64,000 nt of DNA, from positions 106,342,622-106,406,621 of the forward strand of contig CM036618.1 in NCBI GenBank assembly GCA_020746105.1, read 5' to 3'. Source of the DNA: Trogon surrucura. Taxonomy: Eukaryota > Chordata > Aves > Trogoniformes > Trogonidae. A model generated the notes under the pieces. That model was given only the letters and a program-made list of their open reading frames with translations. It did not search any database and was not told the DNA's origin. This document shows, in pieces, positions 24,931 to 36,060 of this stretch (within the stretch, counting starts at the first letter, position 1; each line of letters begins with the position of its first letter). Made by a program: the position numbers and the translations under genes.

Positions 24931-25850
24931 TCATGAAGCAGATGATGAATGAAAGACTGATGCATCTAAATATTAAGAGGCTCAGATACAAGAAAAACAT
25001 CCACGGGGAAACTTCCTTGCTCACACTTCTGACACAAAGCCAAGAGCATGTTCCTGTGCCCTGGCAAAGCCTGCATCAGTGGAAAAGTTTGGGGAAAAAA
25101 AGACACCGAGTTAACCAGTTGTTGAGAAATGAAATGACAAATAGTGTCACTTGTCAAAGAATCTCATTTTCACAGGTGGTCCTTTAACAGGCAGAGGTTG
25201 CCGGAGAAGGAAAATGAAGCAGTTACTGGCCCTTTGGTTACTCTGCAAGTGCTCAGGATGGGACTGGTTGGGTTCTGTACAGCTTTAGGTATTCCAGAAA
25301 TCCTACACCGTCCACTGAACTAATACAGGACACTTGGGCAGACTCTACTGACAGCACTGTCAGGTATAAAAACAGGATGAACAGATCCAGCCACCTTGTC
25401 AAAGGATGACACAGCTCAGCAAAAACCCACCTTATTTACCTGTATCAGACAAGCAAGAGGAGAGGAAAGATCTTCTATTTACAAGGCAGAAAGAGAAGAA
25501 ACATGGCATGCTGGATACCTACATTAGTCCATGATGACTGCTTTTTTGCACTAGAGCAACTACATGCCTTCCTACTCTAGGTGTTAACGCTTGGCTGCCC
25601 ATAGCAGCAAGAGAAGGAAGCTAAGGCAAAAGACACGCAGAGGCTACGCAGGCAAGCTATATGTAGACATCAAAGTTCAGCGTCAAATATGGCAAAAAGC
25701 AAACATCCCTTCATTTTACATTCAATATCGTGCCCCCCTTTTCAGGTTTATACTTGACACTTACTTGCCCAGCAAATAGTACTGTTATTACATGGCATCA
25801 GATCAGTGTAGTTTCCTAAGGAAATATACGGAAAAAGAATGAATACTCAG

Positions 25851-25872
25851 TATTCTATGATTCTATGATTCT
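25851..25872 (+). repeat. Orphan CR1-type 3' octamer repeat
   Basis: Nearly three copies of ATTCTATG, the octamer that terminates CR1 elements, without a recognisable CR1 UTR before them. It could be the last trace of a decayed or extremely short insertion, or an independent microsatellite. Confidence 0.4.
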
Positions 25873-26341
25873 GATGGAAGTACCTTTGATTTACTTCAAT
25901 AACAATACATAAGTCTTCTCTTAGAGATAATGGGGGAAAAAAGGGGAGGGTAGAAATGCTTATAGCTTGGCTAGAGTCACTCACATGTCTCATGTTTTAG
26001 GTGAGTAATAAAATTGTTATAAAATGAATTTGGAACAAGTCACACTGCACAGGCTTGGCAGTCTCTTTCAAAGCTTAATGCTCGTACTCATCAATTTTGC
26101 TTCCTCACAGACAGTCTAGCTTTTTCCTGCCAATTTGCTCATCAAAGTTCTGCTTGTGTTTGCGGCATCACTACTGAAAACCTGCATGGAGTGAGTCAGA
26201 AATTATCATCTTATCCGGATAATATTTTTAAGCACAGACTAGTCAAGTCTTTGGGCAAAAAAAGTTCAATGTCATATGATTAGTCATGTTAGTTTCATAC
26301 CTCTGAGCAATGAATTACTCATTTTATACCTTCAGCAGCAG

Positions 26342-26356
26342 AAAAAAAAAAAAAAA
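26342..26356. repeat. A15 homopolymer
   Basis: A pure A run with no element body recognisable upstream. Confidence 0.6.
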
Positions 26357-28559
26357 GGAATGCAAGTCATTACTTAAATCTGTCTCTCTTGGAGGAGGAA
26401 AAGATACAAATTAGTGCAAGAATCATGCAATCTCATGAATATTGGATGTTGCTGCTTTTGAGACGACAATACATTTTTGAGAGAACTAAATGCGATGAGT
26501 AAGCAGACCTTTCCAGCTCTGCTTGAAAAGCTACGGCAGCTAGAGGTTGTTAATTCACGATTTTTGAATTCTTCAGCCTACTGGGAAGGCTTGGTGGAGA
26601 AGCAAGAAGAAAGCTTGTGGCAGCTTTCAAGGTGACTGTCAGGTCAGGTTCAATAGAATTAATTCGTCACCAGAAGATCATGCTGACTTTTTGTCAATAG
26701 TTTGGAGGATGGCAGTTTATGCCCAGAGGAGGACATTTTAAAATTTGCTTTACACAAAGCTCATCTCTTTTTGTGGCCACCTGCTGACAAAACCAGGTAA
26801 GCCACCATGTGTTTGACAACCATTGAAGAAAAGCCAGGGTGTCCTCCTCTGCATTAAGGTCCTTCACTGTGCAAATTCGGGTGTTTCTGAAAGTCACCCT
26901 TTATCTACTCAAATAATAACATGAAACAGAGTATTTCAAATAAAAAAAAAAACCAAAAATTTTTAAGATCACTAAAGTAAAAACCTTAACAAAAATCTGT
27001 TTATGAAATACTGTTAATAAAAACAGAGCACAAGAGAATTCAAGGAAGTTTTGGTATGTAACAACTCCCTCCATCTGCACCACAAGTGTTGTGACAGCCG
27101 GAGTCTCATGGTCATTTGTTCCATGAGGATTACTGTGCAACTTTCCTATTCAGCAGAGAAAGGAGAGCAGCAGCCACTGTGCTCCAGCAGCCCTAGCTGT
27201 GTCCTTGTTGCCTGGCTCCCTAGGGGCTTGCAATGTCATTTGGATTTGACCACAGGCTGATGGCACCAGGACGTCCTCCTCCCTGGCATGATCAGTCCTC
27301 ACCTGCAGTAGGGGTGTAAGGCCAGTGCCACACAGCTGAACAGCTCGCTCTCACGCATGTGCCCAGTGGTGCCCTAGGGTCTCAGCCTTGTGCAACCTTT
27401 GCCTGAGATGGCTGTGAATCACCTAGTCTCTGCATAAGACAGAGCCCTCTCCCTCCAGAAACCCATCCTCTCTGCTGTGTTTTGGGATCTCCTGGCATCA
27501 TGAGCAGCTGCTGATGCAGATCAGAGTGTCTGTAGGCAAACAGAGATGTCATAGATGAGACCCCCTTGTCTGCATACGCGCCTCTCTGGCCATACTCTTG
27601 CCAGCATGCACTCAGGGCAGCTACAAACCCAGGCACGGTGCCATGAAATGCCCCCAAGGCATGCCTGAAGAAAATGCCCAAGCCACATGCAGTCACCAGC
27701 AACAAGCAGTACATGGCCCAAGCATCTTCAGATAAACCTCTCCTTGGTTTTGCGTGCTTGCACACCACAGCCTTCTTTGTTATCTTATCTGACAGCCCTG
27801 GTCCTGAGGGTATCTCTCTGGTCTTTTCTACCAAGTCAGTGCAAAGCAGAGCAAACAGCATTCATAGCCCCAGCTCAGTGCCAAAATTGCTTAGCACTGT
27901 GCTCTTGCAGTGGTGGATGTCATTAATTACACAGCAGCTAGGGAAGGTCACCCTCTGAGTGCAAATATTTATACGAGGAGCCTATGGCAAATGTCTCCAT
28001 TCTTGACACTTCTCTATATTCACATCCTTAAATAAAACTCCTCAACAACTCCCCAAAATGAGCCATACCAAATGCACTGCTGGTGTCTCAGTTAACATCA
28101 CTTGTAATCCTTCTCCTCTGAAGAAAATCCTCAACACCACTTAAACCATCCATTAAGGGACTTCAAAACCTGCCCTCAAACACCCTGTTCCCCTAGCTAA
28201 TCATTCCTCCCATGGTTCTCCCTTCTCCTGACCAGCAGAAGTCACTTGTAAGAAATGCTTGAAAGCCTAGCACATAATTCCAACAGTTTTCTACTGATCC
28301 CATTACTCTTGTGTACACCCGAGCATCATCACCCGGGCTGCACTTCAGGCAGATGCTTCTTCCCTTTTTTGACAGTCTTCTCTGATTAATTTCAGAGTGT
28401 ACTCAAAGAATAAAGAAGATGGGGGAAGAACATTGCAGCAGGCTCATGTAACAGGATACAAAGAGCATTGTCTCTTTCAACCATGGTTACAGGGAAGCCA
28501 TTCATCCAAGCCAAGAGATGAGGGACAGGAGCAAAACGTCCCCCCCCACAATCAAGGAG

Positions 28560-29018
28560 GAGATGGTCAGGGACCAGATGGGGTACATCCTAGAGTACTG
28601 AGAGAGCTGGCAAGGGTGCTCACCAAACTACTGTCCATCATTTATCAGCAGTCCTGGCAGACTGGAAAGGTGCCGGCTGATTGGAAGTCAGCTAATATAA
28701 CACCCATCTCTAAGAAGCGATGGAAGGATGATCCAGGAAACTACAGGCCTGTTAGCTTGACTTCAGTTCCAGCTGATGGAACAGATCATCCTGTGTTCCA
28801 TTACGCAACACATGCAGGACAACCAGGTGATTAGGTCCAGTCAGCATGGGTTTATGAAGGGCAGGTCCTGTTTAACAAACCTGATCTCCTTCTATGTCAG
28901 AGCAACCCACTTGTTGGATGAAGGAAATGCTGTGGATGTTGTCTGCCTTGACTTTAGTAAAGCATTCGACACTGTTGCCCACAGCATTCTCTTACAGAAA
29001 TTGACTGCTCTTGGCTCA
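28560..29018 (+). mobile_element. Internal CR1 LINE fragment lacking its 3' end
   Basis: CR1 ORF2 sequence from just before [10 protein letters not shown] (28571) to the block encoding HSILLQKLTALG. It ends near 29018 without reaching the active-site FADD box, the C-terminal region, the 3' UTR or the terminal octamers. CR1 insertions are primed at the 3' end and normally keep it, so this copy must have lost its 3' half afterwards by deletion or rearrangement. The 3' junction sits next to an A-rich stretch (29018-29027). Upstream sequence from 28397 continues the same frame but is not recognisably CR1. Confidence 0.92.
28571..29018 (+). pseudogene. CR1 reverse transcriptase, N-terminal (fingers/palm) remnant with frameshift
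   Basis: Frame one (28571 to about 28772) encodes [39 protein letters not shown] and [14 protein letters not shown], the standard start of the LINE RT domain. The product continues in another frame from the ATG at 28776 with [32 protein letters not shown] and LDFSKAFDTV. The frame change at about 28770-28778 looks like a small deletion, since the family has a few more residues between SVP and MEQI. The motif A aspartate (in LDFSKAFD) is present at 28950-28952. The fragment cannot be active because the FADD box and everything after it are absent. Confidence 0.9.
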
Positions 29019-31325
29019 GAAAAAAAGAGAATTATTTTGCTGTGTATTGTTTAACAGCACAAAAGCAAGCTTGGCTGAAGAGGTGTGAAAGGCAGAACCA
29101 CATCTACATGACAAGAATTCATTTATGACCTCTCTGTGGCTTCTTCCACTAAACAACTACTGTTGTCAAAGAAGTCCACACGTTTGGAGTCTCCTGTTTT
29201 CATCTGGGCCGCTCAAGAAAGGATATGGAGTAAAACATGGGAGAAAAATAAAAAACTGAACAGGTCCAGATTTTTATTAAAAAGTAAATTTTTTTTTAAA
29301 GAAAAAGGTCAAACAATCAAAACCTTAACTTGCTTACATAAGCACACCCTTTCCAGGAGGGAAACAGTGAGTCAAAGAAAGAGAACTGAGATTTGGGGCA
29401 CTAACTCAGAAGGGTCCTCCTTTAAACTCCACCTCAACAAGAGACTTACTGTTGAAGAACCAGAGCAGAATTTTGAGGCATTCCCATGAATGGTGGGAGA
29501 AAGGCAGGTCAGCAAATGCATGTTGTTGTCATCATACTGTTGGTAGTCCTTTGAAGAGTGGATGGAGAAGGCATAGAGAAAAGAAATTGTCTTGGATACT
29601 ATCTCCCTCTCTCTTTTATTTTGATTGAAAAGTTACAGCTTTCTTCCCTGGATGGAAAAGACACACGTTTTGAAATCTCAAAATCTTGCAGGACAGGAAA
29701 ATTGTTCTCTGCTCAGCTCAAAGGAAAAACCACGTCACCTACAAGATCCGCATGTGCACACTCGGAAAATACTCCTCTACCTAGAGCTTACTAGTGCATC
29801 CATAAATGAATTGCTCAGCTCCCTCCAGAATTTATGCACCTTGCTTGAATTGCTGACTTTGGCAGTTTCTTCTATATTCCTAGCAATAAGAATTATCTGC
29901 TGCATTTCTTTTCTTGCATGGCTAGTTTAATACAACTGAAATATTTTCCTGTGTTCATTCTTTGTCATAGATACCTGTCAGACTTCAAAGAAAGAGTCAG
30001 AGTACTACATTTTCAATTTTTCCTCCCATATCCCCTCGTTCAGCAAATGGTATTTTCCACTCTTTTTTCCTATTCTTTATAAAAAGTTTCTATAATATTA
30101 TGTTAATTTCTCTTACCTAAAAAAAGAAAAAAATCCCAGCCCCACAATAAAACCCTCAACCTTCTCCTTCCCAAGAGAAATAGTCTAAAATCGGAATATA
30201 TTTTCTTTGTATAGTGTCCTGAATTAAAGGTATTTTGAAATCAGAAATTTGGTTGGTGGAATTTGACTCCTGCAGCTGTTTTCTTAGCTCCAAAGAAAAG
30301 AATGAAGTTTCTACATACAGCACTGAGAAGACTGGGAGCCTGAGGGTAAAACTGTCCTCGGTCTGCATGAAATCTCATGAAATATCTCCGCTACAAGACA
30401 CAACCCATACGGGCACCACAGATCCATAATGGTGCTCAGGTCCTGGTCCATCCTCACTGACATTAAATCAAAGCCACTAACGCTCTGGGGCTGCTGGCAG
30501 CATGGTGGGGAGACGTGATGTGTCCCTGTCCTCATGGAGCCTTCCAGGAGACCTCTCCACCAGCATCCCACTACCTGGCGTCTGATCAAAGCACTTGAGA
30601 TGCCCTGGGCACAGCATCACACCAACCTCACCCTATGGAGCTAGGCAAGGTTGGCCACAGGGACAAAGCTCCTTCTCTGCAGCCTGTGCCAGAGATGGGC
30701 TGTCCATACCTGAGCAAAACATCCCCTGTGGTCCACAAAGGCCAATTTCCCTTCTCCTTCATGCAAAGTCATACTAGGATTTTCTCAGCACCAGTTTATG
30801 AACCTGTAGTTCACAGAAAGACAAAGAAGCTGCAAGCAACGCAAAGACACCCAGTGTCTCTCTGTTTGCCACAATTCATAGGCGTACAATATACACATAA
30901 CCCCCATGTCAGACGCATACAGTCGGCTTCCTTCCTCTACCAGTACAAAATTATTCAAGCCCACAAGACAAATGACATGCACATTGAGCTCTTTTATGCC
31001 CCACAAAGAGCCAACCTCCTGCTCTGTAGGCCTGCAGCTGTATATAACCTACTTTGCTTGGCAGAGGAGGTCATCTGGTGCGCCACCTGGGCAAAGAATC
31101 ACCACTATTTCCAGTGCTTTTCTGGCAACTGAGCATACTTAATCTGTACTAATGATAGTACTGGTCAGGGGAAATTACATTTGTAATTAAAATGTTCAGC
31201 AGAGCTACCCTTAGCAGAAGGTTTTGGGTCCCAGAATTCTCATTGTGGAGCTGCAAAGAACAAGGTGAAAAAAAACAATAAAAATGCACTGCAGCTACAG
31301 ATCTCTTGTTTGTCTTTGGCAAAGG

Positions 31326-31353
31326 AAAAAAAAAAAAAAAAAAGAAGAAGAAA
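31326..31353. repeat. A18 run followed by GAAGAAGAAAA
   Basis: A homopolymer with a short (GAA)n extension, possibly an A-rich tail, but no upstream element is recognisable. Confidence 0.65.
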
Positions 31354-31565
31354 AGGCAGCCATGGGAATCCGTTCCCCAGCATAGACATTAAGCTCAGGG
31401 CTGCTTTCCATGCCGACTTCACAAATGACGTTTCTGTAAAAGTAACTACCTTTGGGTCGAACTTTAGCCAGTCAAGTGGGCAACCAACACACAGCTGAAA
31501 ACACAGAGATACACAGAAATATCTATGGTATCTTTGCTGAAAGCTGAAAAAGGAAACGCTTGTCC

Positions 31566-31584
31566 AAAAATAAATAAATAAATA
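31566..31584. repeat. (AAAT)n microsatellite
   Basis: About four copies of the AAAT unit in tandem. Confidence 0.6.
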
Positions 31585-32186
31585 CTCTCAACAATGGAAA
31601 ACAGCCCTTGCACCAGTATGCAGTGTGGAACGTAGCTTGAAAAAGAGACTAAATAAATAAGGACACCTGTGTCCAAAGCACCTGATTACCACAGCAGAAC
31701 AAAAACTTTCTCAAACAGTGCTGCTCCTCATTCTATCTGCAATGGAAGGGGAAAAAGAAATGGCAGATTTTGGTAAGAGTAAAAACAGAGGAAAAGAAAA
31801 AGACACTGCTTACTTGTTTCCGCCAGGTGGACACAGCAGAAGAGGGGATGGGCCCAGGCTAAGAGAGATGTGAGATAAAAAATCACTCCTCAACAGGAAA
31901 GGTGATGATGATTAAGAGGCAGATAGATTGATGCGGTCAACAGTGAGACATGGCATATATCCAAGTCAAATCACACCATCTTCTTGACAGCCCAAGTGAT
32001 GATATGGTTTGCATCAGGCCAAAATTAGAGCCTGGCATATTTTTCATTGCAGCCTTCTGTTTCTTTGTGAAGGGCTGACATAACACACTGCAGGCTCTCC
32101 CTTTCAAAGGGTAGGAAAGAGAGGGCTTAATCAAAACGTATAGATTTGTCTTTTGCCCTAATACAGCTACTGTAAATTCACAGTGC

Positions 32187-32222
32187 TTTTTTTTGTTTGT
32201 TTGGGGTTTTTTTTCTTTTTTT
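32187..32222. repeat. T-rich tract
   Basis: T runs interrupted by GTTTG and GGGG over 36 bases; low complexity. Confidence 0.65.
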
Positions 32223-34539
32223 GAGGGTTATTTTTATGTTTTGAAGACAAGGGATAGGGTAGAGCGATCCCTATTATCCACATGGACAGTCACATGGTTC
32301 CAGCCCGCAGCTCAGGTTTGCTTCGTAGCACCCATGGCAGCACCCTTGAAGACAACTCCCTCCAGCTTGGTGAAGTGTGGGGATGGGACACAAGAACAAA
32401 GCAATGCCAAGGAGCCTGGAGCGCTACCATGGGGCTGCAATGAAATGTTGCCACCCCCAGCTCAGTCCACAGCCCTGGGGAGTGCTCCAAAGTCATAAGT
32501 TCCCTAAGTTATGTAGAAAATAATTTCTAAATAATTGAAAGAGCTACCCGCTGACAAGACTTGCAGGCTATTTAAAACTCTTATTGAGGAAGGAAAACAG
32601 GAGATTCAATGTACAGAAATACATCTCCCCACCTGGAAATTATGCTATAAAAAGGAAGTAACTTAAAATAGGAGTCAGAATGCAAACATCCAGCTTCCCA
32701 GGCTCTGTGCAGATCCAGAGCTTGGACTGTAATAATCATTCCCAAGCCTTGAACTGAATAGGCTAGCACATGATGGCGTACTAATGGTTGTTCAACATTT
32801 AACGGTAGAGCAGGAGTAGTATTGATGTCTTGGGACCCCCAGCCCCATTTTGTGCATGTGATACAGAGGCCAGAGTGCCCATGGCCAGTCAACTATCCTT
32901 TTTGTACTGTACTACCCACAGCACCAAGGCAGTTTCTGCCACAGACCTCCGGCTGCGCTCTGCCCAACCCTTTGCCACCTGCACAAAAAGGGGGAACATG
33001 CAACCAGCCTGTTTTGCAGGTGCTCTGTACGTTATGATGGAGCCAGAAGGTTAATTATGGTCAAATGCTTACTGTTTCACATACCCCTCCTTCTCCTCTG
33101 TCAGTCAAATTCGACTGGGTAGCTGCAGTGATGTGAGAGGTCCCCCTGCTTTTTCAGGCAGTCATTTCTCCTCTTAGGACTTTGTAGGATCTCATGAACA
33201 AGTTTTTCTCTCTGTTTGCAGTATTTCAAGAGGTGAAAAATGGCTCATACTGGATCTGAAAAATCAAAAGTGGTCTGTGACTTAAGTCACACTAATCTAC
33301 CAAGCAAGTTGGATGCCTTGAGTCTATCTCTGTCAACAAATGATGATACAGAATGAGGCAGAAGACCACCGGAGACAGGTGGAAGAAAATGGATAAACAC
33401 TGTTGGAAATCAGCTCTTGTAAGCCATAGTATTACATGCTTCTTGTTAGGGGGAGCAATTTTATTGGAATAAATGTTTCTGCGTAAATTTTCTATATTAA
33501 AAATAACTCATTAATGGAGGATGACGCTGGGAGCCAGCTGGAAATACCTGCAAACCTCAATACAAAGAGAACAAATTAAAACCCAGAGGAAATATCATGG
33601 CAATATGGGTACCTGCTCATTGCATGACTGCACATTCAGGGCAGTTAATCCTACTTCAGCGTTTACTGAGATTGTGCTTGCAGATCCCGAGATGTCAGAA
33701 GTACAAAAGCTTGCCATACCACATTGCCAATTAATTTTGCTAAGATGAAAAGAAAGGTGTTTTGTGCTGATAAAAAGTTGTGTGGTTTGGAGAAATTGAG
33801 ATGAATGAGGTCCTACTAGAAAAGACTGGATATTGAATCAAGGGAGCAAACAAGAACATGGACTTCATGTTTTTAAAAAAGCAGTTAAAAAAATAAGCAA
33901 GTTCAGTAGAGAATCCTTTAATTTTCCATCTCTGTGTTATTTTAACTCAAAATTGTCTTCCTTACTGTGGTCTCTCTACTCAGAGGTGCACCAAACAAAC
34001 CTCAAAAGAACATAATACTCCTCTGTATCATCTTCTTTCCTCCCTTGGCTGTCTCTCTTACTGGAAAAAAATACAGTAAGATCTGTTTGAGGTGGCCTGG
34101 TCATGTTGACAAGCTAGCATTTAACCAGAAGTCACACAAGAATTATAATCAAAACCACATGGGACTATTTCAGGAAAGCGTGTGTGCTGCTGGAGTGAAG
34201 GATCTACTGTATATGGAGAAACTGGTGTATCTCTCCTGTATTCCTCCAAAACTACACATGTGCCACAAATAATATTCCAGGGTTTGGGACTGAAGCTTGG
34301 TGGCCTGAAACATTTATTTACATTCAGCCCTTGTCTACATAACAAAAAACTTGACCACCCCTCATCTCAAGGTTAAGGAGAACATACCCTGCTTTCTTTT
34401 ACCCTGTTTTTGGAGGTACTTTCTCTTGAATAAACACAGTAAGAAATAGCAGGCAGAGATCTTGCATAGCCTCTAGGCTACAAATGGATCGTTATTCATC
34501 CAGTGCTTTTCTGCTTAAAACCCACACATTGTCAGACTT

Positions 34540-34900
34540 ATTTATAGGACCCCTCCCAGCAGTAGCAATTCGCAATATAAACAGCCAGTAAATTTCAGAG
34601 GTGCTCTGGATGCAAAGGTAATTCTGGTTTTGCACTTTCACTGGGTATTTTGGGAGATTCTGTCTATGAACTCGGAGCCTTGTGGGACCTTCAAATCCAA
34701 AATAATAAAATTCACGCTGTTAAACATTATTCATCGAGTTGAGAGGTTGCAGCATCATGACTGAAATGGTGGGTGGCTTTTCAGCAAACGCCCTTTGCTA
34801 CTGAACAGGGGGAGCAGGCTCCAAACCGAAAATCACCTTGAGCCTTTGTTAAGAGAGGTTTTTCAAAGGTGTTGCTGAAAGGTAACTGCTTAAGTGCCCC
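34540..34900. promoter_or_regulatory. Candidate conserved non-coding element
   Basis: A non-coding, non-repetitive block with AT-core motifs (AATAATAAAATTCACG, TTAAACATTATTCATCG) and a TTTGCTACTGAA/AACGCCCTTTGC segment. It has a preserved CpG or two. It lies just upstream of the SINE relic at 35369. Judged only on texture. Confidence 0.22.
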
Positions 34901-35368
34901 CTGGTGCTTTTGAAAACGTCTTCTGCTTTAGGAAGCAATTTGCAGGTCCAGCCCCTCTGAACTGCTCAGGCAGGGTGCGATAGGTGCCCTGGTTAAATAT
35001 TTAAGGCTCAAAGCAGCTCCAGGATCTCCCACTGCCTGCAGCCACACATGCTTCTGGGTGGATGTCTCTAGCAGGCAAAGGCAGCTTTGCACCATGTGTG
35101 GGCAGCTGCCAGAAGACTGCAATGGGGCCTCTTTTGGCAGAGTATGTCTTGCGATAAAAGTCTAGAACCAGCTTCTAGATCCCTTTTCTCCACCTTGCCC
35201 AGGACTTCCCAGGGGGTCAACTGCAAATGCATAATGCTTAATTTCCTCTCTTCCTCCAGCTCTTAAATGGGAATGAGTAATTTTTATTTGAATATTTGGC
35301 TTTCCTTGCAGTAGCCCTTGAGAAACGGAGTCAGTACAGTGCCTTAAAAGCTGACTACGCAGACAGAT
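34901..35368. other. Unique DNA without a gene
   Basis: GC-balanced sequence; a 64-codon minus-strand frame at 34928-35122 has no recognisable content. A CAAATGCATAATGC stretch lies near 35224. Confidence 0.35.
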
Positions 35369-35520
35369 AGGACACAGGACTGGGAGTCAGGAGGCTACAG
35401 CTTTCATTCCAGCCTTGCATTTAGCTGAGTATTACCTGCACAAGGTCGCTTTACCTTCCATTTCCATGCCAATTATTAGGACTGCAATCACTTTGGAATA
35501 AGGATAACACCTCCTTACAA
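35369..35520 (+). mobile_element. Ancient MIR/CORE-SINE-like relic
   Basis: The order of phrases matches the tRNA-derived MIR/CORE-SINE family known across amniotes. GACACAGGACTGGGAGTCAG is at 35371-35390, followed by a degenerate promoter-derived segment (ATTCCAGCCTTGCATTTAGC). The core-like stretch GCACAAGGTCGCTTTACCTTCC is at 35438-35459 (family: gacCttgggcaaGTCaCTTtACCTct). The tail-side AATAAGGATAACACCTCC is near 35497-35514 (family: aaaATGGGGATAAtaacaCCTCC). It is heavily diverged and has no intact pol III boxes, so it is a fossil. Identification is from remembered consensus shape, not alignment. Confidence 0.55.
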
Positions 35521-35639
35521 TTTTGGGATAGGTATCCTGCCTGGCGGAACTCTGATTTTTAGGTGAATCCCACCACAACAGTAAAAGGCAGCCCTTAGAC
35601 AAAGTACCAGGATAATCAGCACGAAAATGCCAACAGACA

Positions 35640-36060
35640 AATATTTTCAGTGGAAGACACTGAAAGCAAAACTGAAGATCTCACACAGCTCGGCACCCTG
35701 AGTTTTTCTCCGTATTTTCACTAGCTCGTTCCCTCTAACGTATATATTGAAGTTTGCTTATTATACAGCTATGGAGCACTGATACTAAGTTAAAGTTTTC
35801 CAGCTGTATAAATAGAGAAACACTTAGGCAATTGCTTTAGATTTAGGTAATAGTTTTACTTGCTACTTTAGGGCTATTTAAAGAAGCTGCTCTCCTTGTT
35901 AATGGTTGAAATAAAACAAGCTGATGAATCTGTCATCATTCTTGATGGGTGGATGCCAGCATCACAAATCAGTCCCAGTCAGCTCTCATTAGCACCTTTG
36001 CTGGCAGTATCTCTCTGAAGAAAGATCTATGCCCTAGTCAGGGAGAAAATGATGTTTCCT
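35640..36060. promoter_or_regulatory. Candidate conserved non-coding element
   Basis: A block with a MEF2/TATA-like TGTATAAATAGAG near 35806, TAGGGCTATTTAAAG near 35870, TTAATGGTTGAAATAA near 35899 and CTCATTAGCACC near 35984. No sustained coding frame and no repeat. TATAAATA without a CpG-rich or initiator context is more likely part of an enhancer than a promoter. Confidence 0.25.

Larger units (their letters stand above)
24931..28559. other. Unique DNA without a recognisable gene
   Basis: The stretch holds the octamer remnant at 25851-25872 and an A15 run at 26342-26356. A 159-codon minus-strand frame at 27382-27861 lies in GC-richer sequence (27050-27960) but overlaps plus-strand frames of similar quality and has no family signature. 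No RNA gene found. Confidence 0.4.
29019..34539. other. Unique DNA without a recognisable gene
   Basis: Mostly unique sequence with several homopolymer tracts (listed separately) and an AAAT repeat. The segment 30370-31140 is GC-richer and has overlapping frames on both strands (the longest is 165 codons, 30635-31132 plus), none with a known family pattern. No transposon or RNA gene recognised. Confidence 0.4.

Noticed and set aside
27382..27861. Open frame of 159 codons, minus strand, with a short hydrophobic stretch
   Set aside because: Lies in GC-richer DNA where stops are rarer, overlaps equal-quality plus-strand frames, no family resemblance.
30635..31132. Open frame of 165 codons, plus strand
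   Set aside because: Overlapped by frames in other phases and on the other strand; no domain seen.
35800..35820. TATAAATA considered as a core promoter
   Set aside because: No initiator, CpG-rich context or downstream exon; more consistent with a MEF2-like or chance AT motif.
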